From assembly GCF_900476085.1 (NCBI RefSeq), contig NZ_LS991952.1, positions 310,001 through 374,000 on the forward strand: a stretch of DNA of 64,000 nt, given 5' to 3'. This DNA comes from Mycoplasmoides gallisepticum. GTDB lineage: Bacteria > Bacillota_I > Bacilli_A > Mycoplasmatales > Mycoplasmoidaceae. The notes under the pieces are model-generated. The model did not search any database and was not told where the DNA came from. It saw nothing but the letters and a program-made list of their open reading frames with translations. The translations under genes were made by a program, and so were the position numbers. This document shows, piece by piece, positions 1-14,351 of the stretch. Within the stretch, counting starts at the first letter, position 1; every line of letters starts with the position of its first letter.

Positions 1-2
1 GT

Positions 3-1199
3 TCAGCTAACGGAACGATGAATCGTTCTTTAGAATCGCTTGATACTAACTCTAGATATGGTTATATCGTAAGTATCTTCTTTTCAAGATTTAGAGAACT
101 ACAAGTTCAAAATGCTAGTAGTTATGTTTATATTCTTGCAGGTTTATTTACGATCCAAACGTTTAATCAGATGTACTTCTTATTAAATCAATCTGAAGGA
201 CGACAACTATTCATCTCAATCATCCCACCACTAGCTAATCTGATTAATATTCTTTTTGATTATTTATTAATCAGATATACCAGTGCAGGAATTGCAGCAG
301 CTGCTTATGCAACTGTGATCGGTTGATCACTAAGCTGTTTAGCTTATGTGATCTATAACATCGTTCTGATTAAGAAAAAAGCAACCCATCTTGAATACCG
401 TGAAATCTTTAGAAAAGGTCATTTTAATTGGAACTATTTATATTTAATTATCTTAATTGGGTTGGCTAGTTTTTTTAGAAACGCAGCACTTTCAGTTTCA
501 AACGGGATTTTCCAAACTAATTTAGTTACTATCACTGAAAAGATCCAACCCAATCTACCCCCGAACTATTACCAGTCAATCTTTGGTTCAGTTACCCCGA
601 TTAGTAACCTGATGTTGCAATCAGTTTGGGGATTAATCCATGGCAGTAGATCATTATGTGGTTTTAAATTTGGTCAACGTAACTTCAAAGACATTACCAA
701 GATCTATTGGTATGTCCCATTAATTGCTTTTTCTTATTCATCAATCGTTTATCTTTTATTTGGTTTTGGTTTAAATAATATCTTCTTAATTAATCTATTT
801 AATATCCAAGGTGCTGATAATTTAGTTGTTTCTAATCTTGTTTTAAGAATTACATTAGTTCAATCGATTTTTATTGCATTAAGTATGAATGCACAATTGT
901 TGTTTCAATCAACTCAGAGAATTGGGATGGCTTGGATCGCTTCATTAATGCAAGGGCTATTTACTTTTGCTCCAGTCTTCTTTACTATGTACAATTTAGC
1001 AATTGATACAAATAATATTTATCTATATATTTGGATCCAACCAATTAATGCGATCTTAACTTGTATTGGTAACTGAATTATCTCAATTCCGTTTGCTCAT
1101 AAATATCGTGAGTTTGTTAGTAAACGTTTTGATATTGGCACGATGCTTGATAAATATTTAAATAAAACTAAAAACCCTAAGGTCAAAGCAAAACAATAA
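3..1199 (+). CDS. MATE/PST-like multidrug or flippase membrane protein, 5' end outside window
   Basis: The frame is open from the first bases to TAA at 1197, with UGA tryptophans at 324 and 1074. About 398 residues are visible. Several hydrophobic segments alternate with short polar loops, and the layout fits the second half of a MATE/MOP-superfamily transporter: helices with interspersed N, Q and G, and a repeated SANG/QSTQRIGMAW-type half. Such proteins expel cationic compounds or flip lipids using ion gradients. The C-terminus is basic (KTKNPKVKAKQ) and probably cytoplasmic. The gene ends about 40 bp before the rRNA promoter. Family assignment rests on general appearance; substrate unknown. 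Confidence 0.6.
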
Positions 1200-1215
1200 T
1201 TTTTTTTCAAATAAT

Positions 1216-1244
1216 CTTTTCAAACGAAAATATTGTGCTATAAT
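1216..1244 (+). promoter_or_regulatory. rRNA promoter P1 (16S)
   Basis: A perfect -10 TATAAT lies at 1239-1244, preceded by TGTGC. A weak TTTTC-like -35 lies at about 1216-1221. The block TTGTGCTATAAT...TTTAAGGCT recurs almost unchanged in front of the 23S gene (3348-3370), which supports it as the working promoter. Confidence 0.75.
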
Positions 1245-1293
1245 TTTAAAGGCTATCTTTTCAGCAATATTGAATAGCTAGCCTAAAATGCTT

Positions 1294-1313
1294 CTTGAAA
1301 ACTGAATAGAATC
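1294..1313 (+). other. 5' arm of pre-16S processing stem (3' arm at 2960-2979)
   Basis: The 20 bases at 1294-1313 are complementary to 2960-2979 at 19 of 20 positions. The two arms enclose the 16S gene and would form the long duplex cut by RNase III. The same arm sequence (TTGAAAACTGAATA) begins the pre-23S arm at 3390. Confidence 0.8.
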
Positions 1314-1319
1314 TGTCAT

Positions 1320-2837
<1,518 letters not shown>

Positions 2838-3138
2838 ATGGAGTATATTAATACACTAACACGATATACACCTGTTACATATAACGGTGAAACAATTAAA
2901 ACCCAGCAAGAAAAGTTAAACCCATAAAAGCAAATTGATAACTTAAAAATTGTTGGTCGGATTCTATTCAGTTCTCAAGGGGTATTTTAAAAGCAGTTAT
3001 TAAGTTTTTTCTTTAAAGCTTTTTAACTTAATAACACTTTAAGTTAACCTTGTAAACATCATTAAGTTTACCTTTCAAAGATCCAAGAACAATTATTAAA
3101 ACCTTTTTGGTCAGATAACTAATAAACTAACTAACTAG

Positions 3139-3177
3139 ATCATTGATGCATAATTAACTGCATCAATGATTTTTTTT
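3139..3177 (+). terminator. Intrinsic terminator between 16S and 23S
   Basis: Perfect 12-bp inverted repeat ATCATTGATGCA (3139-3150) / TGCATCAATGAT (3159-3170) with an 8-nt loop, followed directly by seven T (3171-3177). It would stop transcripts leaving the 16S gene, so 23S depends on the promoter 150 bp downstream. Confidence 0.85.
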
Positions 3178-3330
3178 ATTATTTTTACTGCAAAAAATGC
3201 AGATTTATCTGTTCAAACCAATGATTTAAAAAGGCTTTTTTTATTATTAATCATTGGTTATTTTTTACTTGTGATTTTAGCTTTAATGCTTATAAAAAAA
3301 TCCAATGATAAAAGTTTTTTTAGAAAAGTG

Positions 3331-3359
3331 TTGTGCAAACTGATTTATTGTGCTATAAT
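3331..3359 (+). promoter_or_regulatory. rRNA promoter P2 (23S-5S)
   Basis: TTGTGC (3331-3336), a 17-bp gap and a perfect TATAAT (3354-3359). The core and the bases after it copy the 16S promoter region, which suggests duplication of the promoter-leader module. It lies downstream of the intrinsic terminator and about 135 bp before 23S. Confidence 0.8.
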
Positions 3360-3378
3360 CTTTAAGGCTTATATAGCT

Positions 3379-3411
3379 ACATTGTTCTTTGAAAACTGAA
3401 TACGACAAATC
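3379..3411 (+). other. 5' arm of pre-23S processing stem (3' arm at 6438-6471)
   Basis: Bases 3379-3411 are largely complementary to 6438-6471, directly after 23S: ACATTG, TCTTTGAAAA and ACAAATC all have matching partners. This is the expected RNase III stem. Its 3' arm abuts the 5S gene. Confidence 0.7.
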
Positions 3412-3492
3412 TTTCTAGTCCGAAATTTGATTAAAGTATCAAATCAAATTTCATATAATATAGATTCAATAAAAATAGCTAATGGATCAAAT

Positions 3493-6403
<2,911 letters not shown>

Positions 6404-6472
6404 GATCAAAAACATTAGCTGTTTTTTTATCTAATATGATTTGTTGTATCTTGTTTTTCAAAGAGCAATGTG

Positions 6473-6576
6473 TGTGATATCGATATCGTGATGGAAACAC
6501 CTGGTCCCATTCCGAACCCAGAAGTTAAGCATCATGGAGCCAAAGGTAGCGCAAGCAAGAATAGGAAAATATCACG
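6473..6576 (+). rRNA. rrf: 5S ribosomal RNA
   Basis: About 104 nt closed by GTGATAT (6474-6480) / ATATCAC (6569-6575). It contains the conserved CCGAACCCAGAAGTTAAGC block. It lies 70 nt after 23S and before a strong terminator, so it shares the 23S transcript. Confidence 0.93.
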
Positions 6577-6581
6577 CAAAG

Positions 6582-6614
6582 AAAACGACACCATTAATTT
6601 GGTGTCGTTTTTTT
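6582..6614 (+). terminator. rRNA operon terminator
   Basis: 11-bp stem AAAACGACACC (6582-6592) / GGTGTCGTTTT (6601-6611) with an 8-nt loop and a T run. It ends the 23S-5S transcript. Confidence 0.9.
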
Positions 6615-6719
6615 ACAACTTAAACAGATTTTAAGTTTCTAAAATGACCTTATTTTAACCGTTATTTTTCTTCTTTCAAAATAAGTAAGTATTATTTTAA
6701 ACAAAAAAAATTAAACAGT

Positions 6720-6869
6720 TATAATACATTAGTTTAACGATTAAGATTTAGCGATAAATCTAAGCACTCTTTATCTTTTAAAGGGGCTAAACAACTAGCC
6801 AGTTTTTGAATAATTCCATAATAATAAATGATTATGGAATTATTAATCACTAGTGCTAACTGGTTTTTT
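6720..6869 (+). promoter_or_regulatory. Promoter and structured leader with attenuator-like terminator
   Basis: TATAAT at 6720-6725 precedes a leader of about 185 nt. The leader holds AGATTTA/TAAATCT (near 6746-6763), GGCTA/TAGCC (6785-6789/6796-6800) and a perfect 14-bp repeat AATAATTCCATAAT/ATTATGGAATTATT (6809-6822/6831-6844). Outside the last, CCAGTT (6799-6804) pairs with AACTGG (6858-6863) just before a T run (6864-6869), as in an intrinsic terminator. The GGCTA/TAGCC stem uses bases 6799-6800 of this terminator stem, so the two forms compete. No T-box GGTGG motif is present. Ligand unknown. The rest of the 6615-6914 gap is AT-rich with nothing else recognised. Confidence 0.5.
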
Positions 6870-6914
6870 ATGCAACAACCAATTTAGATTAAAAATATTT
6901 AAGGAATCACCATA

Positions 6915-8390
6915 ATGAAAAAATACTTCAAAATTATTAATGTTACCAGGAGGCAATTAGCACTCTTTTTAGTTTATCTGGCGACCTTACTTTTTGCCAG
7001 TTCTGGAATCATTACGATCATGACTTATGGAATTGCTTTCCCTGGGGGCAATAACTTCGTAATTTATAATGAAAACTTCTTTAAGACTTCATTAATTTTA
7101 CCCTTAGTTTTCTTTGTGATCTTTGCTATTAGTGGGCTTGTGATCTTACTAACTGGTAAAGAAACTTATAAGTTTGATCATAAACTGATTTATCAAACTT
7201 ATAAGTTTAAACTAATCTTATCTGTAATTGAAATTATTCAAGCGATTGCATGAGTATTTTTCTTGGGAGTTCTAATCGTTTATTTTTATCCGATAGATAA
7301 AACTATTAGTCAAGTCTATCAAGATCAAATTGCTTCAGTAGATTTTGCTAATGCTAATATTAAATCTGATCTAATCTCATTTATAAAGATTAACAATAAT
7401 TTCTTTGCTGATCTAAAACTATCAGTTTTAAACTACGCAGCAACCCTTCCTTATTTCTTTAATAAGGATTCATTTGCTTTTTGAAATATCATCTACTTTG
7501 CTTTTTACATCGCTTTATTCATCCCTTATTTAAAATTAAGTTTATTTAAAAGAAATCAACGTTTTTTAGCTTTAGTTCCGTTTGCAAGTTTATTCTTAAA
7601 CCTAAGAACTTTTAATAACTTTAGTCAACAAGATGAATTAATCATCCCAAATGAAACCGGGCTTAGATGATACCAAAAGATCTTATTATCTAATAAGATT
7701 GCTTTTCAGATCAAATTAACAGCAACTGTTATTTACTTATCAATCTTTTATCTATTAGGCGTTTTAGTGTTTGCTATCTTTGCTGCATTTTCAATCATTA
7801 AAGATGGTCCAGGTTATACCCTTATTGCTTCAACGACTTATCTGAACGCTTATTCAATTGACTTTTTAAGAAATACGTCATCAGAAGTAGTACTTTTAAG
7901 AACCTTAAGATCAGTAAGCTCACACATTATGATGATCACTTTCATCGTATTTAGTATGGGAATCATCTTAGATGATAATCCTTATGTGTTTTCAAAAGTG
8001 ATTAGAAAAAGCAAACTAAGATTATCATTAACTTTAATTGCAATTGAACTTGCACAATGATCATTCTTAATCTTAGTTTACTTATTCTATAGCCGTAATG
8101 GAGCTTTAATTATTGGAAGAGAAGAACCAATGACTGTATTTGGCATAATTACAACTTCAGCTAAGGCTGATCAAACGGGAATCATTTACTCAGCTAGAGA
8201 TACTTTTGTGACAACAAATCTGTTCTTTGTTGCTTTATACATGAGTTGATTCTTGATCTATGCAAAAGCAGGGATCTTTTCTAAGAGAACAAGACTGTTA
8301 ATGTATCTACCTTTTGCTACATTATTCTTTGTGAATAAGCATGTGCTTAAGACAAACCAAAAAGAACAGATCAAGATCAACGTTAATTAA
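6915..8390 (+). CDS. Polytopic membrane protein of unknown function
   Basis: 491 residues from ATG (SD-like AAGGAA nearby) to TAA at 8388, with UGA tryptophans at 7251, 7482, 7668, 8058 and 8247. About ten to twelve hydrophobic segments are visible: one just after a basic N-terminus, pairs near residues 50-80 and 95-120, and more through to 470. The C-terminus is basic. I see no transporter signature. It stands alone between the rRNA operon and the dnaE block, behind its own promoter and a structured leader, so expression may be controlled by attenuation. Confidence 0.75.
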
Positions 8391-8458
8391 TAAGTTTAGT
8401 CTAAATTATCTAACTTAACATTACTTCGTAAATAACAAGATGATAAAAACTTGGGTAA

Positions 8459-8487
8459 GTTAGTTTTAAAAATATATTTGTTATAAT
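8459..8487 (+). promoter_or_regulatory. Promoter of the dnaE block
   Basis: A perfect TATAAT at 8482-8487 lies about 33 nt before the first start codon. The -35 box is poorly conserved (GTTAGT at about 8459-8464), as is common in mycoplasmas. Confidence 0.6.
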
Positions 8488-8519
8488 TTTAGTGAAATAT
8501 AAAACCTGCGAGGCTATTG

Positions 8520-8777
8520 ATGGATTCTAATAATAAAAAAAGTAAAACTATCCGTTTTAATACATCTTCTAAAGATCTAGAGAAGTTCGAACGTGTTAAG
8601 TTAGAAGACACCAAAGTTTTTAACATGGAAGACAGGCTTCTTCAGATCGAACTGCAAGAAAAAATCATTAATCTAACTGCTGAATTAGAAAATTCAACGG
8701 ATAAGCAAGCTCGCAAAGAACTTAAACAAGAGATCAAAGAATTACAAAAGCGATTAGCTAAATTGAGCGAACAATAA
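8520..8777 (+). CDS. Small coiled-coil protein of unknown function
   Basis: 85 residues. I chose ATG 8520 over TTG 8517 because GAGG (8510-8513) is better spaced from it. The protein is very charged. The second half (about 40-85) is rich in K, E, L and Q in a heptad-like pattern (EKIINLTAELENSTDKQARK onward), so it should form a coiled coil. No cysteines or catalytic motif. It ends 6 bp before dnaE and shares its promoter, so a role near replication is possible but not shown. Confidence 0.65.
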   Translation: MDSNNKKSKTIRFNTSSKDLEKFERVKLEDTKVFNMEDRLLQIELQEKIINLTAELENSTDKQARKELKQEIKELQKRLAKLSEQ

Positions 8778-8783
8778 TCATCG

Positions 8784-11700
8784 ATGTTTGTCAATTTAAA
8801 TACTCGATCTTACTACTCTTTATTAAGCACTAATCTAAGCGTTAGTGAGATTATTGACTTTGCTGTCAAAAATAATCAAACCCACGTTTGCTTAACTGAT
8901 TTAAATGTTTTATACGGAGCAGTTGAGTTTTATAACTTAGCTAAAAAAAATCATCTAATCCCAATCATCGGATTAGAGATTTTTGATCATAGCACTAATT
9001 CTGAACTAGTTTTAATTGCAAAAAATAATTCTGGTTATCTTAATCTAATTAAGATTAGTAGTTTTGCTTCTAGTAATCTTGAGTTTGATCTTTTTAAATA
9101 TTTAGATGAGAATCTTTTTGTCATCGTTAAATCAGGTGATTTTAAGTGGGACCATGTTAATTGTCTTAAGAAAAAAGAACTAGCTTTTAACTTTGTTAAT
9201 TGTTATGACTTAGAGAAAAAAGTTGGGCTAAATGTGATCAATGCAGTTAGCATGAAACAAGCTGGCAAAAGATCTAAATTTCAGATCGATGAGTTATATA
9301 ATTCCCAACTTGTTTTAGCTAGTCCTTTTTTAAGTACAGAAAAAGCTAAAAAACAATTTTCACAAAAACAACTAGATAGATTAAATGATTTAGTTCAGCA
9401 GTGTTCAGGTTGAGATCTTGATAATCTAACCAAAAATTCAATCATTAAATATCACACCCCTAAAGGGTTTGATGGCGATCAATATTTAGTTGAACTGTGT
9501 CAAACTAGATTTAATGACTTATTAAACAAAAGATTAATTAGAGCTAGTGACCAAAAACGTTTAAACTACGAACTAGCAATCATTAAAAAACTTAATTTTA
9601 GTGATTACTTCTTGTTTGTTTATGATTTTATTAATCATGCTAAACAACAAGGGATCGTGATCGGTCCAGGGAGAGGTTCAGCTGCTGGATCGTTTATCTC
9701 TTATCTTTTAAATATCACCACGATTAATCCAATTAGTTATGGATTAATCTTTGAACGTTTCTTAAACCCCCAAAGAAAAAGCATGCCTGATATCGATGTT
9801 GATATCATGGATTCACGACGTGAAGAAGTTGTAGATTACTTATTTAATAAGTATTCTAAAGATAATGTTGCCCACATTATTACGTTTCAAAGAATTAAGG
9901 TTAAAAATGCGATCAGAGACGTTTGCCGGGTTTTAGATTTAAAAACTAGTGAAACAGATGAAGTAATTAATTTTGTTTCATATGATGAGATATCTGATTG
10001 AGAAAAAAACCAAAATGCGACAGCACTTAAGAAAGTGCTTAATTGCAATGAGTGTGATTTAGATCAAAAAAAGTGTAAACGTTCAGGCGCTGTTAGTTGT
10101 TATGTGATTAGCAAGATCTTTGATTTAGCCCAAACGATCTTTAATGTTCCAAGACAGACCGGATTACATGCTGCTGGTGTTGTTTGTGGTAATGATGCAC
10201 TAACCCAAACGATCCCATTGCAATATTTAAATAACCGTTCCGTTTCGCAATTCTCAATGGAATATCTCGAACAGTTTGGTTTGATGAAGATCGATCTGTT
10301 AGGGTTAAAAACCTTAACAATCATTGATGAGATTAATAGTTTAGTCAAACTAAACTATGATCGTGATTTTGATATCAATAATATCCCACTAAATAATAAG
10401 AACACCTTTAACTTATTAAAAAAAGGGTATACGAAAGGAGTGTTCCAATTAGAATCTTTAGGGATGCAAAATGTCTTAAAAAAGGTTCTACCAGAATCAA
10501 TTGAAGATATCTCAATTATCTCAGCACTATACCGACCAGGGCCCCAAGATAATATTGATGAATATGTCAAAAGACGATTCTCAAACACTGAATTTAATTA
10601 CTTAAGTGAAGATTTAATTGAGATCTTAAAACCAACACATGGGATCATCATTTATCAAGAACAAGTGATTAACACAGCAATGGTGGTAGCAAATTTTGAT
10701 GCTGCACAAGCTGATTCTTTTCGTAGAGCAATCTCTAAAAAGGATGAAGCCTTATTATTAAAAGATAAGAACGCTTTTATTGAACAAGCGATCAAAAATC
10801 GCTATTCAGAACAAAAAGCGTTAGAGATCTTTGAATACTTACATAAGTTTGCTGATTATGGTTTTAACCATTCTCACTCCTTATCTTATGCGTTCTTAGC
10901 TTATCAGATGGCCTATCTGAAAGCTAATTATCCCAAAGAGTTTTATCTGATCTTATTAAAAAACAACGTTGATTCTAAGGTAAAACTCACTGATTATTTC
11001 ATTGAGATTATTGAACGCAATATTGGGATCATTAAACCAAATATTAATCTTTCAGATTGATCGTTTAGTTTAAGTGCTGATCATCAAAAGATCATTCTAG
11101 GGTTTAATATGATTAATGGTCTAGGTAATGAAAATGCCAACAAGATCGTACAAGCAAGAAATAACAAACAGTTTGAAGGTTTCATTGATTGTTTAATCAA
11201 TTTAGCAAAAAATGGGATTACTAAAAGTTTATTTGATAAGTTAGTTAACGTTGGTGTTTTTGATCAATTTAAATTAGAGTTATCTAAGAAAGCGATGAGT
11301 GCTTTAGTTAAATCGTATTTTGATCAGAACGTTGGGTTTAAAAACGATGATGATCTAATCTCATATGAAGAGAAAAAAGCGCTTGTTCAATCTAGCTTAT
11401 TCTTTTTAACTAAAGAACAACCTGAACTGTTTTTAAATCTTTCTAAAGATGAGCTTATAGCTGAAAACGAGTTAGCTGATTCATTACTAAAAGTTTCATT
11501 TGAAGCGATCAAGAAAAAAGTTTATAAACCAAATATCTTTAAAAAAGAGATTGCTTTTTTAGAAAAACAGATTAAAGATTTAAAAACAGTGAAGCAACTA
11601 AAAGGTGCACTACAAAAAGAAGTGTGCAGTATCTTAGTGCAAATCAAAAAAGTTGAACTAAAAAACAAGATCTGAAGATTTACTATCTTTGATGGTGCAT

Positions 11701-11855
11701 ATGAGATTAATGCTAAAGTAAGAGATAAAAAATTAAGTGATTATCTAACCAACTTTATTAATCAAGAAACAAAATTGATCGTGCGTTTAGACCATGACCT
11801 ATTTAGAGGCCATGATTCTTACACCATTTTAGATGTAGTAGATATTTTTAAATAA
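8784..11855 (+). CDS. dnaE: DNA polymerase III alpha subunit, DnaE type
   Basis: 1023 residues; replicative C-family polymerase of the DnaE (not PolC) type. The N-terminal PHP domain (about 1-200) is degenerate: where E. coli has a metal-binding His near the start this protein reads NTRSYYS, though LTDLNVLYG is kept. Polymerase motifs are intact: GPGRGSAAGS, the catalytic PDIDVDIMD, MKIDLLGLKTL with the third Asp, and YRPGPQD. Helix-hairpin-helix and C-terminal nucleic-acid-binding regions follow. UGA tryptophans occur at 9411, 9999, 11058 and 11673. It starts the replication-repair block with the exonuclease gene 16 bp downstream. Confidence 0.95.
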
Positions 11856-11871
11856 GTTAAACAAAAATAAT

Positions 11872-12738
11872 ATGAAGAGCACAAAAAAAGCGTTAATAAT
11901 TGACGGTAATTCTTTAGTTTTTCGCGCATTTTATGCCACGCTTAGTATGTATGAATATGCGATCAAAAAAGGTATTCGTCCAAGCAACGGAATTAAGACT
12001 AGTTTAAAGATGATTAATAAGATTCTTAATTCTGATCAGTATGATTATGCTCTAGTCGCATTTGATTCAAAAGAAAAAACTGATCGAGCTAAGATCTATG
12101 AAGGTTATAAAGCTACAAGAAAAAAACCAGTTGAAGGTTTGATTGAGCAATTAGTAGCACTTCAAGATGGTTTTAGTTATCTTGGTTTAAATGTTCTATC
12201 TTCACCAGGGATAGAGGCTGATGATCTAATTGGTTCATTTAGTGCACTTGCTAATAAAGATCAGATCACGTGTCACATTTACACTTCAGACCAAGATATC
12301 TTTCAATTGGTTAACAAATATAATGTTGTTTATCAATTTGTTAAAGGCGTAAGTGTTTTTAACCAGGTTCACGAACGTAATTTCCAGGAACATTTTCATG
12401 ATCTTAAACCAGAAGATGTGATTCAATACAAAGCACTAGTTGGTGATAGTTCAGATAATATTCCAGGTGTTAAAGGGATCGGTGAAAAAACGGCTGTCCA
12501 ACTAATCAAGGATTATCTAAATATTGATAATATTTATGCTAATCTTGATCAGATCAAACCAAGTATTAAAGATAAATTAGTTGCTAATAAAGCTAATTGT
12601 TATCTTTCGAAAGAATTAGCCACGATCAGAACAGATTGTTTAGTTGATCAAGATATTAATAACTTTAAACTTAAACCACTTGATCAACAAAACTATTTTG
12701 CGTTTTGTGAATATTATAAGATAAGTCATTTAGATTAA
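11872..12738 (+). CDS. 5'-3' exonuclease (PolA N-terminal domain only)
   Basis: 288 residues, matching the stand-alone 5'-nuclease of mycoplasmas often named polA. It removes RNA primers and flaps. Metal-site motifs are visible: IIDGNSLVFRAFYA at the N-terminus, SSPGIEADDLIG, TSDQDIFQL, and the helix-turn-helix segment GDSSDNIPGVKGIGEKTA. No polymerase or 3'-5' domain follows; the gene ends and mutM starts 9 bp later. The order exonuclease-mutM-coaE matches the polA-mutM-coaE order of Bacillus. Confidence 0.93.
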   Translation: MKSTKKALIIDGNSLVFRAFYATLSMYEYAIKKGIRPSNGIKTSLKMINKILNSDQYDYALVAFDSKEKTDRAKIYEGYKATRKKPVEGLIEQLVALQDGFSYLGLNVLSSPGIEADDLIGSFSALANKDQITCHIYTSDQDIFQLVNKYNVVYQFVKGVSVFNQVHERNFQEHFHDLKPEDVIQYKALVGDSSDNIPGVKGIGEKTAVQLIKDYLNIDNIYANLDQIKPSIKDKLVANKANCYLSKELATIRTDCLVDQDINNFKLKPLDQQNYFAFCEYYKISHLD

Positions 12739-12747
12739 GAAGATATT

Positions 12748-13571
12748 ATGCCAGAACTACCAGAAGTCCAAACGGTGATTAATTATCTTAAAACTAAGAT
12801 TATTAATCAAAAGATCAACAATGTCATTGTTAGTGCACTAAAAGTGTTAAAAAACGCGACACCAAAAGAATTTAAGAAATTCCTTGTCAATGAACACTTT
12901 GTTGACATTAAAAGAATTGGTAAGTATATCATCTTTATTTTGTCTAACAACAAAGTGTTGGTTTCCCACCTAAGAATGGAGGGAAAATATAAGATTAGTC
13001 AGTTTAAAGCTAAGTATGATGAACGTCATGTGTTAGTACGATTTATCTTAGATGATTTTGAACTGCACTATCATGACACAAGAAGATTGGGACGTTTCAT
13101 ATCCATAGTGTTCTTGATTACCAAGATCAAGATTATTTAAAGAAATTAGCAATTGATCCCACACAACAAAAATGAGATTGGAAATACCTAAAAAATAATG
13201 CTCAAAAATCTTCAAGGGTAATTAAATCAGTTTTATTAGATCAATCTGTGGTTGCTGGGATCGGTAATATTTATGCTGATGAGATCTTATTCTTATCTAA
13301 GATTAATCCAGCTAAAAAAGCCAACGAACTAACTGATCAACAGTTCAAAGAGATTAGTAAGAATGCGACTAAAGTTTTATTAAAAGCGATCGAACTAAAC
13401 GGGACAACGATCTTTTCTTATCAGTTTAAAGAAAACCATGCTGGTTCATACCAGGATTATTTAAATGTCCATTTACAAAAAGATAAACCATGTAAGGTTT
13501 GTGGTAACTTAGTGAAAAAAACTAAATTAAATAACCGGGGAACTTATTATTGTGCGAAATGTCAAAAATAG
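12748..13571 (+). pseudogene. mutM: Formamidopyrimidine-DNA glycosylase, frameshifted
   Basis: Fpg/MutM excises 8-oxoguanine. The N-terminal part (12748-13140) begins MPELPEVQT, with the catalytic Pro and Glu, and keeps the IGKYI lysine and LHYHDTRRLGRF. The next codons should read HIHSVLDYQD, but this continues only in the next frame. One base, probably a T in CGTTTCAT at 13096-13103, is missing. The second part (frame of 13248-13571, back to about 13100) keeps the helix-two-turn-helix and an intact zinc finger CKVCG...CAKC. As written, the first product stops at 13138 without the DNA-binding half. Either a true inactivation or a sequence error. Confidence 0.88.
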
Positions 13572-14154
13572 AATCTTAGTTTGTTTATCTGGTAAATCTT
13601 CATCAGGGAAATCAATGTTGATTAACAGATTAAAACAAGATGGTTATTACACGATTAATCTAGACGAATTAATCCACCAATATTATCAAAAAAACCAATC
13701 AGGTTATGATTTTGTTGTTGAAAGCTTTGGGTTGGAATACGTTGATGAAAATCAAGTTAATAGAAAAAAATTAGGGCAATTAGTTTTTGCTAATCCTGAT
13801 AAACTAAAGCTTTTAAGTGATTTTGCTGGAAAAATTGCGAAAAACCACTTAAAAAACCTTGATTATCATGGTCTAGTTGTCGTTGAAGGAGCTGCTATCT
13901 ACAATAACCAACAGAGATATTTAGATATCTTTGATTATTTTGTTTTAGTTGAACGCGATGAAAAACTAATTCAAGCATCAATCTTGCAGAAATTCGCTTA
14001 TTTAAAGGATTTTGACCTAAAAAAATGGAATCCAATTAAAGAAAATAAGGAGTTTAAAGCCGATTTAGTAATACAAAATAACGGCGAAATTGAAACCGCT
14101 TATCAAGAGCTGCTAAAATTTCTTAAAAAAATTAGTAGCCAATGTGAATTGTAA
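13552..14154 (+). CDS. coaE: Dephospho-CoA kinase
   Basis: 200 residues. It phosphorylates dephospho-CoA in the last step of CoA synthesis. The P-loop is GKSSSGKSMLI near residues 14-24, followed by the INLDEL segment where the family has its conserved substrate-binding aspartate. The start is GTG 13552, overlapping the end of mutM by 20 bp, consistent with translational coupling. Length is normal (about 200). Position between mutM and a DnaB-like gene matches the Bacillus order. Confidence 0.9.
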   Translation: MRNVKNRILVCLSGKSSSGKSMLINRLKQDGYYTINLDELIHQYYQKNQSGYDFVVESFGLEYVDENQVNRKKLGQLVFANPDKLKLLSDFAGKIAKNHLKNLDYHGLVVVEGAAIYNNQQRYLDIFDYFVLVERDEKLIQASILQKFAYLKDFDLKKWNPIKENKEFKADLVIQNNGEIETAYQELLKFLKKISSQCEL

Positions 14155-14213
14155 TCCCCAAATTGGGGAAAACTTCATAAAAGTCTTGAATTTCAAGACC
14201 AAAAAATGGGGAT
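14155..14213 (+). other. Cluster of nested hairpins after coaE
   Basis: TCCCCAAATTGGGGA (14155-14169) and GTCTTGAATTTCAAGAC (14183-14199) are perfect palindromes. ATGGGGAT (14206-14213) can pair with the first TCCCC, so alternative folds exist. A short T run follows at 14217. It may act as a terminator or processing site between coaE and the next gene. A TATACT at 14293-14298 could be the following promoter. Confidence 0.45.
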
Positions 14214-14351
14214 AAATTTTTGGCTTTAATTCCCGTTTTGTTCTTATCTTTTTATCAAGATAAAAATCTCAATCATAAATTTTTTAGTTGCTTATACTTT
14301 TATTGTTAACTTATTAAGCTAGCAGCAGGTTTAGATAATAAAAGAGTGAGT

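Noticed and set aside
2838..3330. Possible spacer tRNA (Ile or Ala) between 16S and 23S
   Set aside because: No cloverleaf, no T-loop GTTCRA with matching acceptor was found.
3166..3399. 77-codon ORF in the 16S-23S spacer
   Set aside because: It spans the terminator T run and the 23S promoter, lacks an RBS and resembles no protein; chance frame in AT-rich spacer.
6780..6870. T-box riboswitch
   Set aside because: The GGTGG anti-terminator bulge and specifier-loop layout are missing, and the gene is not an amino-acid gene.
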